Source: Erythrobacter sp. | GTDB taxonomy: Bacteria > Pseudomonadota > Alphaproteobacteria > Sphingomonadales > Sphingomonadaceae | Direction of reading: 5' to 3' | Assembly (NCBI GenBank): GCA_002695185.1 | Contig: NZOF01000041.1 | Location: 1-52,300, forward strand | Length of the DNA: 52,300 bases | In this document: positions 35,483-44,215 of the stretch, one piece after another | Position numbering within the stretch: the first letter of the stretch is position 1 | Layout: every line of letters begins with the position of its first letter | Made by a program: the position numbers and the translations under genes | The notes under the pieces: generated by a model | Told to the model about the DNA's origin: nothing | What the model saw: the letters and a program-made list of their open reading frames with translations, nothing else | Databases searched by the model: none

Positions 35483-36115
35483 CTACGCGGTTGCCAAGTC
35501 CTGGACGGGCATGATCTCGACCAGCAGGTAGCGCAATGCGCCCGGACCGTCGGTCCACTCGAACGCATAGTCGTTTGTCAGGGTGATCGGGGGGCCGTGC
35601 GGGTTGACCGTTCGATAGGTCATTTCCGTGCCCTTGGCATAGCTCCGGCCATGCCGGAAGTCGAAGTCGTGCGTATCGGTCGAGTAGGCCGCGTGGCTCA
35701 CATAGTGGGGATGGTCGGTAGCGACCAGCATATAGGCGATGTCGGCTACATCGCCGCAGCCTTCGAGCCGCGCCATGTCCTTGAAGACGTCGTAGCGATT
35801 ATTGGGCTCGCGTTGATTGACCTTCTTGAAGAATTTGACCTCAAGCGCGCATCGCCACTCGGAATTGCCAGACCGAATTGCGAACCAGATGTCGATGCGA
35901 CCACGCCTTGCGCGGCCGACCAATGGCTTTTCCAGTTCGATGGAGAAGGTCTCGAGCGGGCTGACGATCGCCAGGTCGGCGGCCGTCGTGATGATGCGCC
36001 CGAGGTGCAGCTGGAACGTTGCCTCGCTCTCGCAGGCGATACGGCCGCCGTCGATCTGCGCGAACAGGGTCGGCACGGCGAGTTTGACGATATTTCGGAT
36101 ACGCTCGATGGACAT
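35483..36115 (-). CDS. PD-(D/E)XK nuclease-like protein attached to a toxin-antitoxin operon
   Basis: The 210-residue protein has an ordered helical start (MSIERIRNIVKLAVPTLFAQ). Then comes a Glu (SEATFQLHLG) and the pattern GRIDIWFA...RCALEVKFFKK, which fits the D...E-x-K core of PD-(D/E)XK nucleases. The C-terminal half includes RYDVFKDMARLEGC and VATDHPHY. No restriction-enzyme family is recognised. It starts 13 bases after the RES toxin on the same strand, so it is the third gene of that operon. A role in DNA or RNA cleavage is inferred from the motif only. Confidence 0.55.
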   Translation of the reverse strand: MSIERIRNIVKLAVPTLFAQIDGGRIACESEATFQLHLGRIITTAADLAIVSPLETFSIELEKPLVGRARRGRIDIWFAIRSGNSEWRCALEVKFFKKVNQREPNNRYDVFKDMARLEGCGDVADIAYMLVATDHPHYVSHAAYSTDTHDFDFRHGRSYAKGTEMTYRTVNPHGPPITLTNDYAFEWTDGPGALRYLLVEIMPVQDLATA

Positions 36116-36128
36116 GCGCGCTCGCTCT

Positions 36129-36656
36129 TCAGGCAGGCCAGGAGGCCTGGTCCTTGGGGAGCCGGCCGTCCGGGTCGTGGACCGCCAGCTGGTCGGTCGC
36201 GGTGAAATTCGAGTGGAAGAGAACGAGATTGGTGCCGCCGGGATGGCGGAGCGAAGGAAAGAGGATGCCCTTATGGCCTTCCGATATGATCTTGTCGGCC
36301 AGGGTCCAGGAAGGCGGGGTTTTCCGGTCGATGCGTGCGATCTTGCGCCAGGGACAGTCCCAGCTTGCCCAGTCGCTCGTCCAGTCGTCGGGATCGTAGC
36401 CGCCCGACAGATCGACCACGTTTTCGATCGAGGCGACATAGCTTGCGAGCGTTGCGGGCGGGACCAGCGAGGAGTCCTGCCGATACTCCTCGAGCGCGGT
36501 CTGCGGCGCCTGCGACAGATAAAGCGCTTCGACACCTGCCCGGTTGAACCGGCCGCCTTCGGAAGCGGCGCCGGCGCCGCTCAATGGCACAAAGGCCCAT
36601 TTGGGGGTCAGATACCGGTAGAAGATCGCGTCGGGACCAAGCGCAACGATCTTCAC
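36129..36656 (-). CDS. RES-domain toxin
   Basis: The 175-residue protein has the RES signature: Arg in FYRYLTPKWA, GGRFN and YLSQAPQTALEEYRQ with the Glu, and a distal Ser near HSNFTAT. RES toxins degrade NAD+ by phosphorolysis or hydrolysis and stop growth. The upstream Xre/MbcA-type antitoxin overlaps it by four bases (ATGA), the usual RES-Xre arrangement. Length and motifs suggest it is active. Confidence 0.88.
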   Translation of the reverse strand: MKIVALGPDAIFYRYLTPKWAFVPLSGAGAASEGGRFNRAGVEALYLSQAPQTALEEYRQDSSLVPPATLASYVASIENVVDLSGGYDPDDWTSDWASWDCPWRKIARIDRKTPPSWTLADKIISEGHKGILFPSLRHPGGTNLVLFHSNFTATDQLAVHDPDGRLPKDQASWPA

Positions 36657-37042
36657 CCGCTCGCGCCATTCTCGAGATCGCGCAGATGCGCCATGATGGC
36701 GTCGGCATGCCCCTCGGCGACGAGCTCGGCGGCGGTCTTGTGGTCATAGTCGGCGATGGGTTCGTTGCGATACCAGAAGATCGCCTTCGAGACGTCGCCG
36801 GTGAGCGCGGCCGCCGCGGAAATCACCCGGACCATTTCGCGCAGCTTGTCCTGCAGGCGCTCGGACGCGGGATTGCGCAAGGTGTTGCGATGCACGCCGG
36901 CAAGGCCCGCCAGGCTCGCGACCTGGACGCCGAGCGCGGCGGAAAAGCGCTTGGGCGAGATATAGGGCGTGCGCGGCTCCTGCAGGCTCTCGACGAACCC
37001 GGACACGGCGGCCGTGCGACGTTCCAGCGATGCGATGTTCAT
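36653..37042 (-). CDS. Xre/MbcA/ParS-family antitoxin
   Basis: The 129-residue protein has a helix-turn-helix region (ASLAGLAGVHRNTLRNPAS) and the toxin-binding C-terminal domain typical of MbcA/ParS antitoxins (GDVSKAIFWYRNEPIADYDH, KTAAELVAEGHADAIMAHL). It neutralises the RES toxin and represses the operon. AGGAGCTGGCTT precedes the ATG. Two TTGCAC repeats one helical turn apart lie upstream and may be its operator. Confidence 0.9.
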   Translation of the reverse strand: MNIASLERRTAAVSGFVESLQEPRTPYISPKRFSAALGVQVASLAGLAGVHRNTLRNPASERLQDKLREMVRVISAAAALTGDVSKAIFWYRNEPIADYDHKTAAELVAEGHADAIMAHLRDLENGASG

Positions 37043-37068
37043 AAGCCAGCTCCTGATTGAGCTATCAA

Positions 37069-37085
37069 TTGCACGTTATTTGCAC
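37069..37085 (-). promoter_or_regulatory. Direct TTGCAC repeats, probable antitoxin operator
   Basis: TTGCAC at 37069-37074 and 37080-37085 are 11 bases apart, i.e. on the same DNA face. They lie 27 bases upstream of the antitoxin ATG, between a TTGAAA and a TTGATA on the minus strand that could be -35 and -10 elements. Autoregulation by the Xre antitoxin would fit. Confidence 0.45.
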
Positions 37086-37179
37086 ATTTTCAAGGCCAGG
37101 TTGCGCCCAAACCTTGTGCCATCTAATTGGGGAACGTTCCGGACCCGCAAGGTGCGATCCGCATGGCGAGCAAGCAAAT

Positions 37180-37641
37180 CTAGGCCGGAGAGATCCCGAT
37201 CGAGAACAGCACGATCGCGAGCGTCCCGACGCCGATCTTCAGGTTGGCGAAGGTTCGCGCCGGTCTCCCGACGCGCCACCGCTTGCCGGTCCGGTCCATG
37301 CTGGTCAACAGCCCCAGCAGGCCGTCGCCGCCGAGGCATATCGCAAGCAGTAACAGCAGGACCGCGAACAGGCGCAAGAAGCCGTGGGGCGAGAGCGGCG
37401 CGACCATGAAGGCGAGGACGAGGACGAGCGTGCCGAGGCCATAGGCGGCATAGCCCAGGTCGAGCAGGCCATGCAGCCTGCGCGGGCCGCGCCAGGCGCG
37501 CAGCGAGCGAAGAAGCACCATCGGCCGCCGGCAGAGCCGGCAGGAGCGCACGAGAGCATGCCTGGGCCAGTGATCGATAGGGTGCCCACAATAGGGGCAG
37601 CCCGGTCGGCGCTCGGGAAAGGCGCTGGTCCGCGTCAGCAT
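37180..37641 (-). CDS. Zinc-ribbon membrane protein, unknown
   Basis: The 153-residue protein starts with a treble-clef or zinc-ribbon pair (CPYCGH...CRLCRR) and then has three or four hydrophobic segments (LLDLGYAAYGLGTLVLVLAF, FLRLFAVLLLLLAICLGG, LKIGVGTLAIVLFSIG). The ATG at 37641 overlaps the end of the upstream gene by seven bases. The family is not recognised. A zinc ribbon on a membrane anchor is often regulatory or scaffolding. It is the last gene of a four- or five-gene minus-strand cluster. Confidence 0.65.
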   Translation of the reverse strand: MLTRTSAFPERRPGCPYCGHPIDHWPRHALVRSCRLCRRPMVLLRSLRAWRGPRRLHGLLDLGYAAYGLGTLVLVLAFMVAPLSPHGFLRLFAVLLLLLAICLGGDGLLGLLTSMDRTGKRWRVGRPARTFANLKIGVGTLAIVLFSIGISPA

Positions 37642-37847
37642 GGCCGCACCGGTGCCAACGGCGCGAGGTAGTAGGCGGCGATCGCCGAGCCGCGACGGAT
37701 ACCTTCGACGGTGACAGCACGGCCGAGCAGGTGATCGAGCGCTTCCTCGTAGATCAACCGCCAGGTCGTCCCGTCCTCGATCCGCAGCAACGGACCGCGG
37801 GGGCTCGGCTCGACGATGCCGGCAAGGCGCATGGTGACGGCGGTCAT
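37635..37847 (-). CDS. 70-residue small protein (DUF5818-like?)
   Basis: From ATG 37847 the protein reads MTAVTMRLAGIVEPSPRGPL, then TTWRLIYEEALDHLLGRAVT and VEGIRRGSAIAAYYLAP. The alternating strands resemble a short OB- or SH3-like barrel, and I associate the pattern with DUF5818 proteins of sphingomonads, without a search. Its start overlaps the preceding gene as ATGA and its end overlaps the zinc-ribbon gene, so all three are co-translated. Confidence 0.55.
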   Translation of the reverse strand: MTAVTMRLAGIVEPSPRGPLLRIEDGTTWRLIYEEALDHLLGRAVTVEGIRRGSAIAAYYLAPLAPVRPC

Positions 37848-38128
37848 CGCATGGCCTCCGTCTGGTTGGCGCCGATGGCGTGGTAGCGGGCTGCTTCGCC
37901 GGCGGACAGCCCGTTGAAGCAGGCGATGTCGCAATGGAGCAGCGGCCGCCCATCGGCATGCATTTGCTGTCCGTCAAGGTTCAGGGGCCGCCGCGCGAGA
38001 CGCTGGCATGGTGCGTTCGCCCGGTTCCGCCAGGCGCAGGGCACGGCCAGCGGCGTGAGCGCGGGCGACGGCAGATCCTCTGCCTCAAGCGGCGGGAGGT
38101 CTTCGAAGAGATCGTGCTGGAGGTCCAT
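37844..38128 (-). CDS. 94-residue unknown protein
   Basis: The protein starts MDLQHDLFEDLPPLEAEDLP (acidic) and continues with a central Arg/Cys-rich part (CAWRNRANAPCQRLARRPL) and LLHCDIACFNGLSAGEAARY. Its four or so cysteines and histidines could bind metal, but no known finger spacing is evident. An ATG at 38137 is possible but 38128 avoids an extra MIP. The function is unknown. It leads the overlapping trio. Confidence 0.5.
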   Translation of the reverse strand: MDLQHDLFEDLPPLEAEDLPSPALTPLAVPCAWRNRANAPCQRLARRPLNLDGQQMHADGRPLLHCDIACFNGLSAGEAARYHAIGANQTEAMR

Positions 38129-38148
38129 GGGGATCATCTTTCGTGGCT

Positions 38149-38550
38149 TCAGGCCGAGACGGGGTTGCCGAACCGGTTGGGGCGTCGCGACCCGGGCTCG
38201 ATGCAGAGCCAGAGCTGGGCGATGATCGATCCGGCAGCCGCGCCCATGGCGAGGGCGGAATGGCTGTTGAGGGGGTCGCCGCTCAATTCGGCGAGGCCGA
38301 TCCAGATGCTGTTAAGACCGGACAGGCCCACGTCGTGAAGCCGCTTCACGGTGACGGCGATCGCCGTCCAGGCGGCCAGCAGCGCGAAGCCGAGGGCCGC
38401 GATCGACTGGACCGGCGCCTGGCGCAGCACGGTGATCGGGTCATAGGGAATGAAGCCGACGGCCATGGCCCAACCGACCAGAGCCAGCAGGACGAACGGC
38501 CCGCGTCCCGTCCGTCCCTTCATCGAGAACAGCACCTCGCCTATGTCCAT
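38149..38550 (-). CDS. DUF805-family membrane protein
   Basis: The 133-residue protein matches the DUF805 pattern: MDIGEVLFSMKGRTGRGPFV at the start, three spans, VTVKRLHDVGLSGLNS between spans and a charged C-terminus (CIEPGSRRPNRFGNP). DUF805 proteins are small inner-membrane proteins of unknown function, related to YhaH/YhaI. It lies 20 bases upstream of the unknown trio and is on the same strand. Confidence 0.8.
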   Translation of the reverse strand: MDIGEVLFSMKGRTGRGPFVLLALVGWAMAVGFIPYDPITVLRQAPVQSIAALGFALLAAWTAIAVTVKRLHDVGLSGLNSIWIGLAELSGDPLNSHSALAMGAAAGSIIAQLWLCIEPGSRRPNRFGNPVSA

Positions 38551-38587
38551 TCCCGCTCTCCTCTCTCGTCAAGGCGGCGCAGGCGCT

Positions 38588-38791
38588 TCAGCCCCAGCCA
38601 TCGCGGCGGCCCTCGCCGCCGTCGCGCAGCCTTCGGCCGTCCAGCGCCGATCGCCGGATCTCGAGCTCGACCTGCTCGCCTTTGCGGCGCGTGCGGATGT
38701 CGCGTGGATCGATATTGTTGGCCCGCGCGAAGTCTTCGGCCGCGCGCTCGCTGCCGAATTTTCCCGCATCGTCGAAATCCCATCCGGACAT
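38588..38791 (-). CDS. 67-residue small acidic/basic protein
   Basis: GAGGAG precedes the ATG. The product begins MSGWDFDDAGKFGSERAAED, then FARANNIDPRDIRTRRKGEQ and a C-terminal Arg/Gly-rich tail. It is soluble and unrecognised. It sits between the relaxase gene and the DUF805 gene, so it may be the first of the cluster after transfer genes. Confidence 0.5.
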   Translation of the reverse strand: MSGWDFDDAGKFGSERAAEDFARANNIDPRDIRTRRKGEQVELEIRRSALDGRRLRDGGEGRRDGWG

Positions 38792-38830
38792 GGCTTGTCT
38801 CCTCAGTTGAGGCGGCCGGCGGCCGCGGCT

Positions 38831-41800
38831 TCACAGGTCGAGCCCCAGGCTGCGCTCGGGCAGCGGGGGCAGAAGATCGGCTTGCTCGGGCTTGAGGGCT
38901 GGAGCGCTCAGATCATCGGGCTTTGCTGCGCCGGCCTTACCCGCGGCAGCCTTGCCCGTGCCGGCCTTGCTCCCATCCTTGCCATCGCCCGAGGGCAGCG
39001 GCGGGAGGTCCGAGAGCGGGTCCACCGGCGTGGGCGCGGGGCCGCCCTCGACCGGTCCAGGATCGAACTTGGTAGGATCGGCGGGTCCTTTGGCGCCATC
39101 GATATCGAGACGTCCGAGCGTCTCGAGCGCGGAGGTCTTGTCGCCCGGATTGTGGTCGAGCTGGCGCTGCAGCTTCTCCTTGTCGTCGACAACCATGGTG
39201 AGGTCGTCGCGCACACGGGTGACGCCGACGTTGAACAGGCGCTGGTTGGAGAGATTGCGCTCATAGCTGTCCATCACCGTGATCGCCTTGTCGGTGGTGA
39301 TGCCCTGCGCCATGTGCATGTTGAGCGCATAGGCGAGGTCGAGGCGGCTCAGCATCGGGTCGCCGAGATCGAGCACGAGCCGCTCCTTGCCGGCCGTCTC
39401 GACGGTCACGCCCTTGGCGTCGATCCCGACGATGCGGGCGAGCGCAGCGTTGGCGAGCCCGCGCGGCTTGTCGTTCGCGGTCCAGCGGACCTGGTCGCCC
39501 TCGCGCAGGTGGAGATCCTTCTTCTCGGTGAGTTGGAGCCGGTCGCGCGTTTCGGTGGGCGAGAGCTTCTGCGGATCGAAGCGGATCCTGCGGCGCCCGT
39601 TGGCGAGGTCGACCTTGCCGCTCGCATGGACGGCGAGGACGTCGTAACGCCCTGCCCTCAGCCCCACATCATTGGCGCCGCCGCGGCCGACCTCAAGCGT
39701 CATGCCGGCGCGGTAGGTCGAAGGATAGCGCAGCTCCTCGCGAGTGGTGTTGATGCGGTCGTAGACGGTGAGATGGATGCCCTCGCCCTTGAGGGACCCC
39801 TCGGCGGCGAGGCCCTCCTGGATCCGCTGATTGATCGTCGCGCGCGCGTCGCGCCCGGACGCGAAGACGGCGGTTACCTCGCGCTCGGCGGGATCGAGCC
39901 CCAGCCACAGATCCGCGGCATGCTCGGCCGGGCTCGCGGTCTCGACCACCTTGTCGCCCAGCACCTGCATCGCCGCGCTTGCCTTGCCGATATTGGCGAG
40001 CGCAGCGACCGTCCGCAGGGTCTCGGTGCGCTGGCGGATATTCTCGTCCATGCGCGCCAGCGTTCCCCCTGCCGCCTGGATCATGGCAAAGGATTTGCCG
40101 GCGTCGATGGAGGAGAGCTGCTGGCGGTCGCCGACGAGGACGAGCTTGTCGACCCCGAGCGCCCCGACGATGCTATGGAGCTTCAGCATGTCGGTCGAGG
40201 ACACCATCGAGGTCTCGTCGACAACGAGCATCGAGCCTGCGAGCGCTGCACGCGCCGCCTCGTATCCGGGTCCCTCGCGCTGGGTGACATGACGCTCGTT
40301 GGCCAGGACGAACGAGGCGATCGTCTGTGCCTTGATGCCCGCCCCTTCGGCGAGGTCGGCGACCATCTTGTTCTGGAAGGCGAGACCCGTGATCTGCCGG
40401 CCTTCCGCTTCGGCAACGCGCGCGACGGCCTGCAGCATCGTCGACTTGCCGGCGCCGGCGATGCCCTGGATGTTGACTGTCCGGTCCTTGGATGCGAGGA
40501 TGAGCGTCGCGGCGGCGAGCTGGCCCGTGTTGAGTTCGCGCTGGGCTTCGCCCTGCAGCCGCCCCGGCGCCTGGTCGGCGGCAACGATCGGCGAAGCCGT
40601 CCCGCGCCCGGCATCGACGGCTTTGAGGATCGCCTCCTCGGTGCCCAGCGCCTCCCTGGTCGTCACGAAATCGGCCGCCCGCCCCTGCCCCGCGAGCAGC
40701 GTCCCGCGCTCGACGAGTTGGCCGATGCGGTGCTCGATCTTCTCGATCGTGACGCCTTTCAATCCGAGGTCGAGCGCGGTCTTGGCGACCCGGTGGACCG
40801 GAAAGGCCGCCTCGCGCTCGGCATGGATCCGGATGGCGGAGGCAACCGCGAGCTGGGCGCGCGCGATGGCGGGCGACTGGGTGACGCGCGCGAGGCCGCG
40901 ATCGACCAGCGGATCGGACGGGCGCAGAAAGCCCTCCAGCTTCTCGCGCGCAGCGCCGACTGCCTCGGTCACTGCCTTAAAGCCGCGCTCAAGCGCGCTG
41001 GTAGAGGCGGCATGCTCTGCGCGCGCTATAGCGGTCGCGGCGAGCGCCTTGCCGTCGAACCCGCGCGCCGCGGCGCGCTCGATCCAGTCCTGCCGCAGCG
41101 CTTCGCGATCCTCGACATTGAGCTTGGGATCGCGCGAGCGCTTGGTGATTTCGCGCAGGCCCTCGGGCGACTTGATCCCCAGCTGCGTGGCACGCTCGAG
41201 AATGTCCTCGCGCCGCTGGCTGAACTCGCCGATGACGGCTTTCGGCACGCCTGAAATCTCGAAAGTGCCGTGCTTGCCGCGCGGCTCGATCTGGTAGCCG
41301 AGCTTCTCGAGGCCCTGACGCAGATAGGCATGGTAGATCGAGCCGATGACGGAGTTGCTCTTCCAGATCTTGTCGGCATGGAGCGCCTGCCATTTGCCGT
41401 CAGGTAGCCGGGTCAGATTGGCGATGACGGCGTGGATATGCCCCTGGGGATCGAGCGCGCGGCTCGTGTCGTGCTGGAACAGCGCATAGACGAGATTGCC
41501 GGTGGCAACCGGCACGGTGCGACCGTCGACGTCCTTGCGGCCTTCGGCGAGGTTCTTCTCGACCCAGGCCATGGTCTTCTGAACCGCCGCCATGTTCGCG
41601 GCGAGGACGCGCTTGTCGCCCGCGACATAGGCCATCACCGAGGCGGACTTGGGCATGGAGAAAGTGAGGTCGACGCCTGCGCGCCGGTTCTCGACCTGGG
41701 CCACCCCTTCGCCGCTCGGAAGCACGCCGTTGAGCACGCCTTCGAACGCGTCCTTCGCGACTTCGCCCGAGAGTCCGAGCGCGTCCGCCCCCTCCCCGGC

Positions 41801-41902
41801 CCAGAGGCTGATCTCGGACGATCCTTCGACCGTGTAATAGTCGTCCTTCGCGAAATAGTTCGCGGCGCCCGAGGAGGAGCGGACCGAGGCGACCGAGAGC
41901 AT
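38831..41902 (-). CDS. traI: MobF-family relaxase/helicase (TrwC/TraI-like)
   Basis: The 1023-residue protein has an N-terminal relaxase domain: a Tyr pair in AKDDYYTVEG at about 21-22, and a three-His metal site in FQHDTSRALDPQGHIHAVIA at about 145-160. A TraI-type SF1 helicase region follows, with Walker A GIAGAGKST at about 470, MLVVDETSMVSS, LVGDRQQL and C-terminal helicase motifs. The tail is rich in Pro, Lys and Ala. It nicks oriT, leads the strand into the recipient and unwinds the rest. It is the distal gene of a three-gene transfer operon. Confidence 0.95.
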   Translation of the reverse strand: MLSVASVRSSSGAANYFAKDDYYTVEGSSEISLWAGEGADALGLSGEVAKDAFEGVLNGVLPSGEGVAQVENRRAGVDLTFSMPKSASVMAYVAGDKRVLAANMAAVQKTMAWVEKNLAEGRKDVDGRTVPVATGNLVYALFQHDTSRALDPQGHIHAVIANLTRLPDGKWQALHADKIWKSNSVIGSIYHAYLRQGLEKLGYQIEPRGKHGTFEISGVPKAVIGEFSQRREDILERATQLGIKSPEGLREITKRSRDPKLNVEDREALRQDWIERAAARGFDGKALAATAIARAEHAASTSALERGFKAVTEAVGAAREKLEGFLRPSDPLVDRGLARVTQSPAIARAQLAVASAIRIHAEREAAFPVHRVAKTALDLGLKGVTIEKIEHRIGQLVERGTLLAGQGRAADFVTTREALGTEEAILKAVDAGRGTASPIVAADQAPGRLQGEAQRELNTGQLAAATLILASKDRTVNIQGIAGAGKSTMLQAVARVAEAEGRQITGLAFQNKMVADLAEGAGIKAQTIASFVLANERHVTQREGPGYEAARAALAGSMLVVDETSMVSSTDMLKLHSIVGALGVDKLVLVGDRQQLSSIDAGKSFAMIQAAGGTLARMDENIRQRTETLRTVAALANIGKASAAMQVLGDKVVETASPAEHAADLWLGLDPAEREVTAVFASGRDARATINQRIQEGLAAEGSLKGEGIHLTVYDRINTTREELRYPSTYRAGMTLEVGRGGANDVGLRAGRYDVLAVHASGKVDLANGRRRIRFDPQKLSPTETRDRLQLTEKKDLHLREGDQVRWTANDKPRGLANAALARIVGIDAKGVTVETAGKERLVLDLGDPMLSRLDLAYALNMHMAQGITTDKAITVMDSYERNLSNQRLFNVGVTRVRDDLTMVVDDKEKLQRQLDHNPGDKTSALETLGRLDIDGAKGPADPTKFDPGPVEGGPAPTPVDPLSDLPPLPSGDGKDGSKAGTGKAAAGKAGAAKPDDLSAPALKPEQADLLPPLPERSLGLDL

Positions 41903-41905
41903 CGG

Positions 41906-44215
41906 TCAGATCCCCATGTCCATGCCGTCATCGCCCCGATCGGGCGCGAAGGATTGGCGCAGTTCGATGAGGGTCTGGTCCTCGACTTGGGGCGCGTTCG
42001 GCATGGTCGATCGTGCGTCGCGATCGCGCGCGATTGGCTGCTGCTCTTCGTCCGAGACGCGCGCCGCCTGTGCCTTGTCGGCAGCATGGGCAGGCGCCGC
42101 GCTCTCCCCGTGGCGATCCTCTGCTTGGCCCACACGACGCGCCGCTTCGTCATGCTCCTCTTCCGCGCCGGCCGAGAGGATATTGGCGGCCAGCTCCCTG
42201 GCGAGATTGGTGGGCTCGGTTACCTCCTCGATGATCTGCAGCGAACCGTCGCGTCCCCCCGCCGCGCCACTCACCTCGCCGCTCTCGTCGCCCCCGAACG
42301 CCTCCTCTCCGCGCCTTGACCGGACGGGCTGGATATTGGGCCGGAGGACGAACCCTTCGGCGACCTTGGGACAGTCTTTCCACTCGAGCTGGATGCGCGC
42401 GGCGGGAAAACCGTCGGGGAATTTTACGAAGCCGTGCATCGAGGGGAGGTTTGTGATGTCGTCGGCGATGACGAGCGGCTCGACCTGCTTGCGCGGGGTG
42501 AGCGTCGAGGCGTCTCGGGTGTTGTTATAGCCGTAGCTGTAGGCCTCATCCATCTGCCGGACCTCGCGGTTGCCGATGTAGCGCGCGCACTGCTCGGCGG
42601 TGTCGAGATCGGCGGTCGCGAGGATGAGCTTGGAGCGCGCGAGCGAGGCAAGATTGCGCGCGCCCTGTTCGCCATAGACCTCGACCAGCTTCTCGAAACT
42701 GTGGATGCCGAGGATCATCGCGCCGCCGAACGCGCGCGCGGTCTGGAGGCCGTTCTCGATCGCGGGCAGGCGATGGAGCGCGCCGAGCTCGTCGAACATG
42801 AACCAGGTGCGCAAGGACCGCGTGCGCGGCATGGTCATGAGCCGATTGATGGCAAGGTCCATCCAGAGCGTCAGCAGCGCGCGGTTCATGGCAAGGTCGA
42901 CATAGTTCGAGGTGACGAAGAGGATCGCGCCGGGCTGCTTTTCGCCCGTGATCCAGTCGCGGATCGAGAAGCGTTGGCCCTCGTCGGGAAGGAAGCGCAG
43001 CACCTGCGCGTTGGTGTTGAAGACAGCGCGGATCGATTCGGCCATGCGCGCCGCTTCCGGCGCGGTCAGCGGGTCGGCGATGGTGTTGGCGAGAAAGCGA
43101 TGGACCCGCTTCAGGTCGGCCGTCATCAGGTTCTCGGCAAGCGCGAGATTGGTGGTTTGCTCCCGCTCCTGGAGACGGACGCACATCTCGATGAAGAGCG
43201 TGCGCGCGGCGAGCGCCCAGAAGGGTTCGGAGGAGCCGCCGTCGGACGGGATCAGCGCGGCCGCGGCGGCGGTGAACTCGCTGTGGGTCGTGCAGTCGTT
43301 GAAGATCGACCAGGCCGGGCAGCGCGCGTCCATCGGGTTGAGGATCGTGTCGCGCGCGGGATCGTAGAAGGCTTCGACATAAGCCCCGGTCAGATCGAAG
43401 ATGACGGCGGTGTCCTCGCGCGCCCGCATCTGGGCGACGAGGCTCCTCAGTTCGGTCGTCTTGCCCGAGCCGGTGGTGCCGATCAGCATCGTGTGCGATT
43501 GCTCGGTGCGGTGCGGATAGGGAATGCCCGCGAGCGTGTAGGGATGGTGGATGCCGCCGGCCTTGCGCTGGCGGAAGGGAAGCGCGAGCACCTTGCGCGC
43601 GGCCAGGCCGGGGAAGCACGCGCGCGCCTCCTCCTCGAACTTGGCGTAATTGTGCTGGCTGATCTCCGAAAAGAGCAAGTCGCGCGCGACCAGCATGGCG
43701 CCGCGCTCGTGGCGTTCCTGGAGGATCGTCTTGCCCCGCCGGCGCGACAGATCGACGAACCAGAGAGCGACCGGAATGGTGACGAAGATCGAGACGAAGA
43801 AGGCGGCAAGGAGGCCGCGCATCGCGATCGCCCAGGCTTTGATGACCTCGGGGATGTAGGGGACCGCGGGCATCACCGTGCGCATGATCTCGCCGCTCGG
43901 CAGCGTCACGTTCACGCGCTTGTTGGGGTTGAGATCGACCCAGTTCCAAAGCTCGGAATAGAGCTTCATGCAGATGAGCTGGAAGCCGTGCTCGTCGAGC
44001 TTGATCGACATGATCGCGAACCAGGCGCCGGCGAACAGGAAGAACCACAGGATGAAGGGCAGCTTCGCGCCCGAGAACCACATCAGGAGCTCGTGCGTGA
44101 GGAGCTGCGATCCGCGGGTGAAATTGCCCGAGTTGCGCTGCACGCGCCCGCGCGCGGAATGGTGGGTGAGCGGGATGGCCTGGCCGTTGGTGCGGATGTC
44201 GTTTCTACGCGCCAT
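41906..44215 (-). CDS. traD: Type IV coupling protein (TraD/TrwB-like)
   Basis: The 769-residue protein has two N-terminal membrane spans (about 50-70 and 125-150). It has an AAA-type domain with Walker A IGTTGSGKTTE (about 245), Walker B near AVIFDLTGAY and FMFDELGALHRL, and a long acidic C-terminal tail. It docks the relaxosome on the secretion channel and pumps DNA. Three bases separate it from the relaxase gene, and its start overlaps the RHH gene by 11 bases. The mating-pair formation genes must lie elsewhere. Confidence 0.93.
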   Translation of the reverse strand: MARRNDIRTNGQAIPLTHHSARGRVQRNSGNFTRGSQLLTHELLMWFSGAKLPFILWFFLFAGAWFAIMSIKLDEHGFQLICMKLYSELWNWVDLNPNKRVNVTLPSGEIMRTVMPAVPYIPEVIKAWAIAMRGLLAAFFVSIFVTIPVALWFVDLSRRRGKTILQERHERGAMLVARDLLFSEISQHNYAKFEEEARACFPGLAARKVLALPFRQRKAGGIHHPYTLAGIPYPHRTEQSHTMLIGTTGSGKTTELRSLVAQMRAREDTAVIFDLTGAYVEAFYDPARDTILNPMDARCPAWSIFNDCTTHSEFTAAAAALIPSDGGSSEPFWALAARTLFIEMCVRLQEREQTTNLALAENLMTADLKRVHRFLANTIADPLTAPEAARMAESIRAVFNTNAQVLRFLPDEGQRFSIRDWITGEKQPGAILFVTSNYVDLAMNRALLTLWMDLAINRLMTMPRTRSLRTWFMFDELGALHRLPAIENGLQTARAFGGAMILGIHSFEKLVEVYGEQGARNLASLARSKLILATADLDTAEQCARYIGNREVRQMDEAYSYGYNNTRDASTLTPRKQVEPLVIADDITNLPSMHGFVKFPDGFPAARIQLEWKDCPKVAEGFVLRPNIQPVRSRRGEEAFGGDESGEVSGAAGGRDGSLQIIEEVTEPTNLARELAANILSAGAEEEHDEAARRVGQAEDRHGESAAPAHAADKAQAARVSDEEQQPIARDRDARSTMPNAPQVEDQTLIELRQSFAPDRGDDGMDMGI

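Noticed and set aside
38450..41254. Long plus-strand open frame opposite the relaxase
   Set aside because: The minus strand encodes an unmistakable MobF relaxase. The opposite frame has low-complexity composition and no start context.
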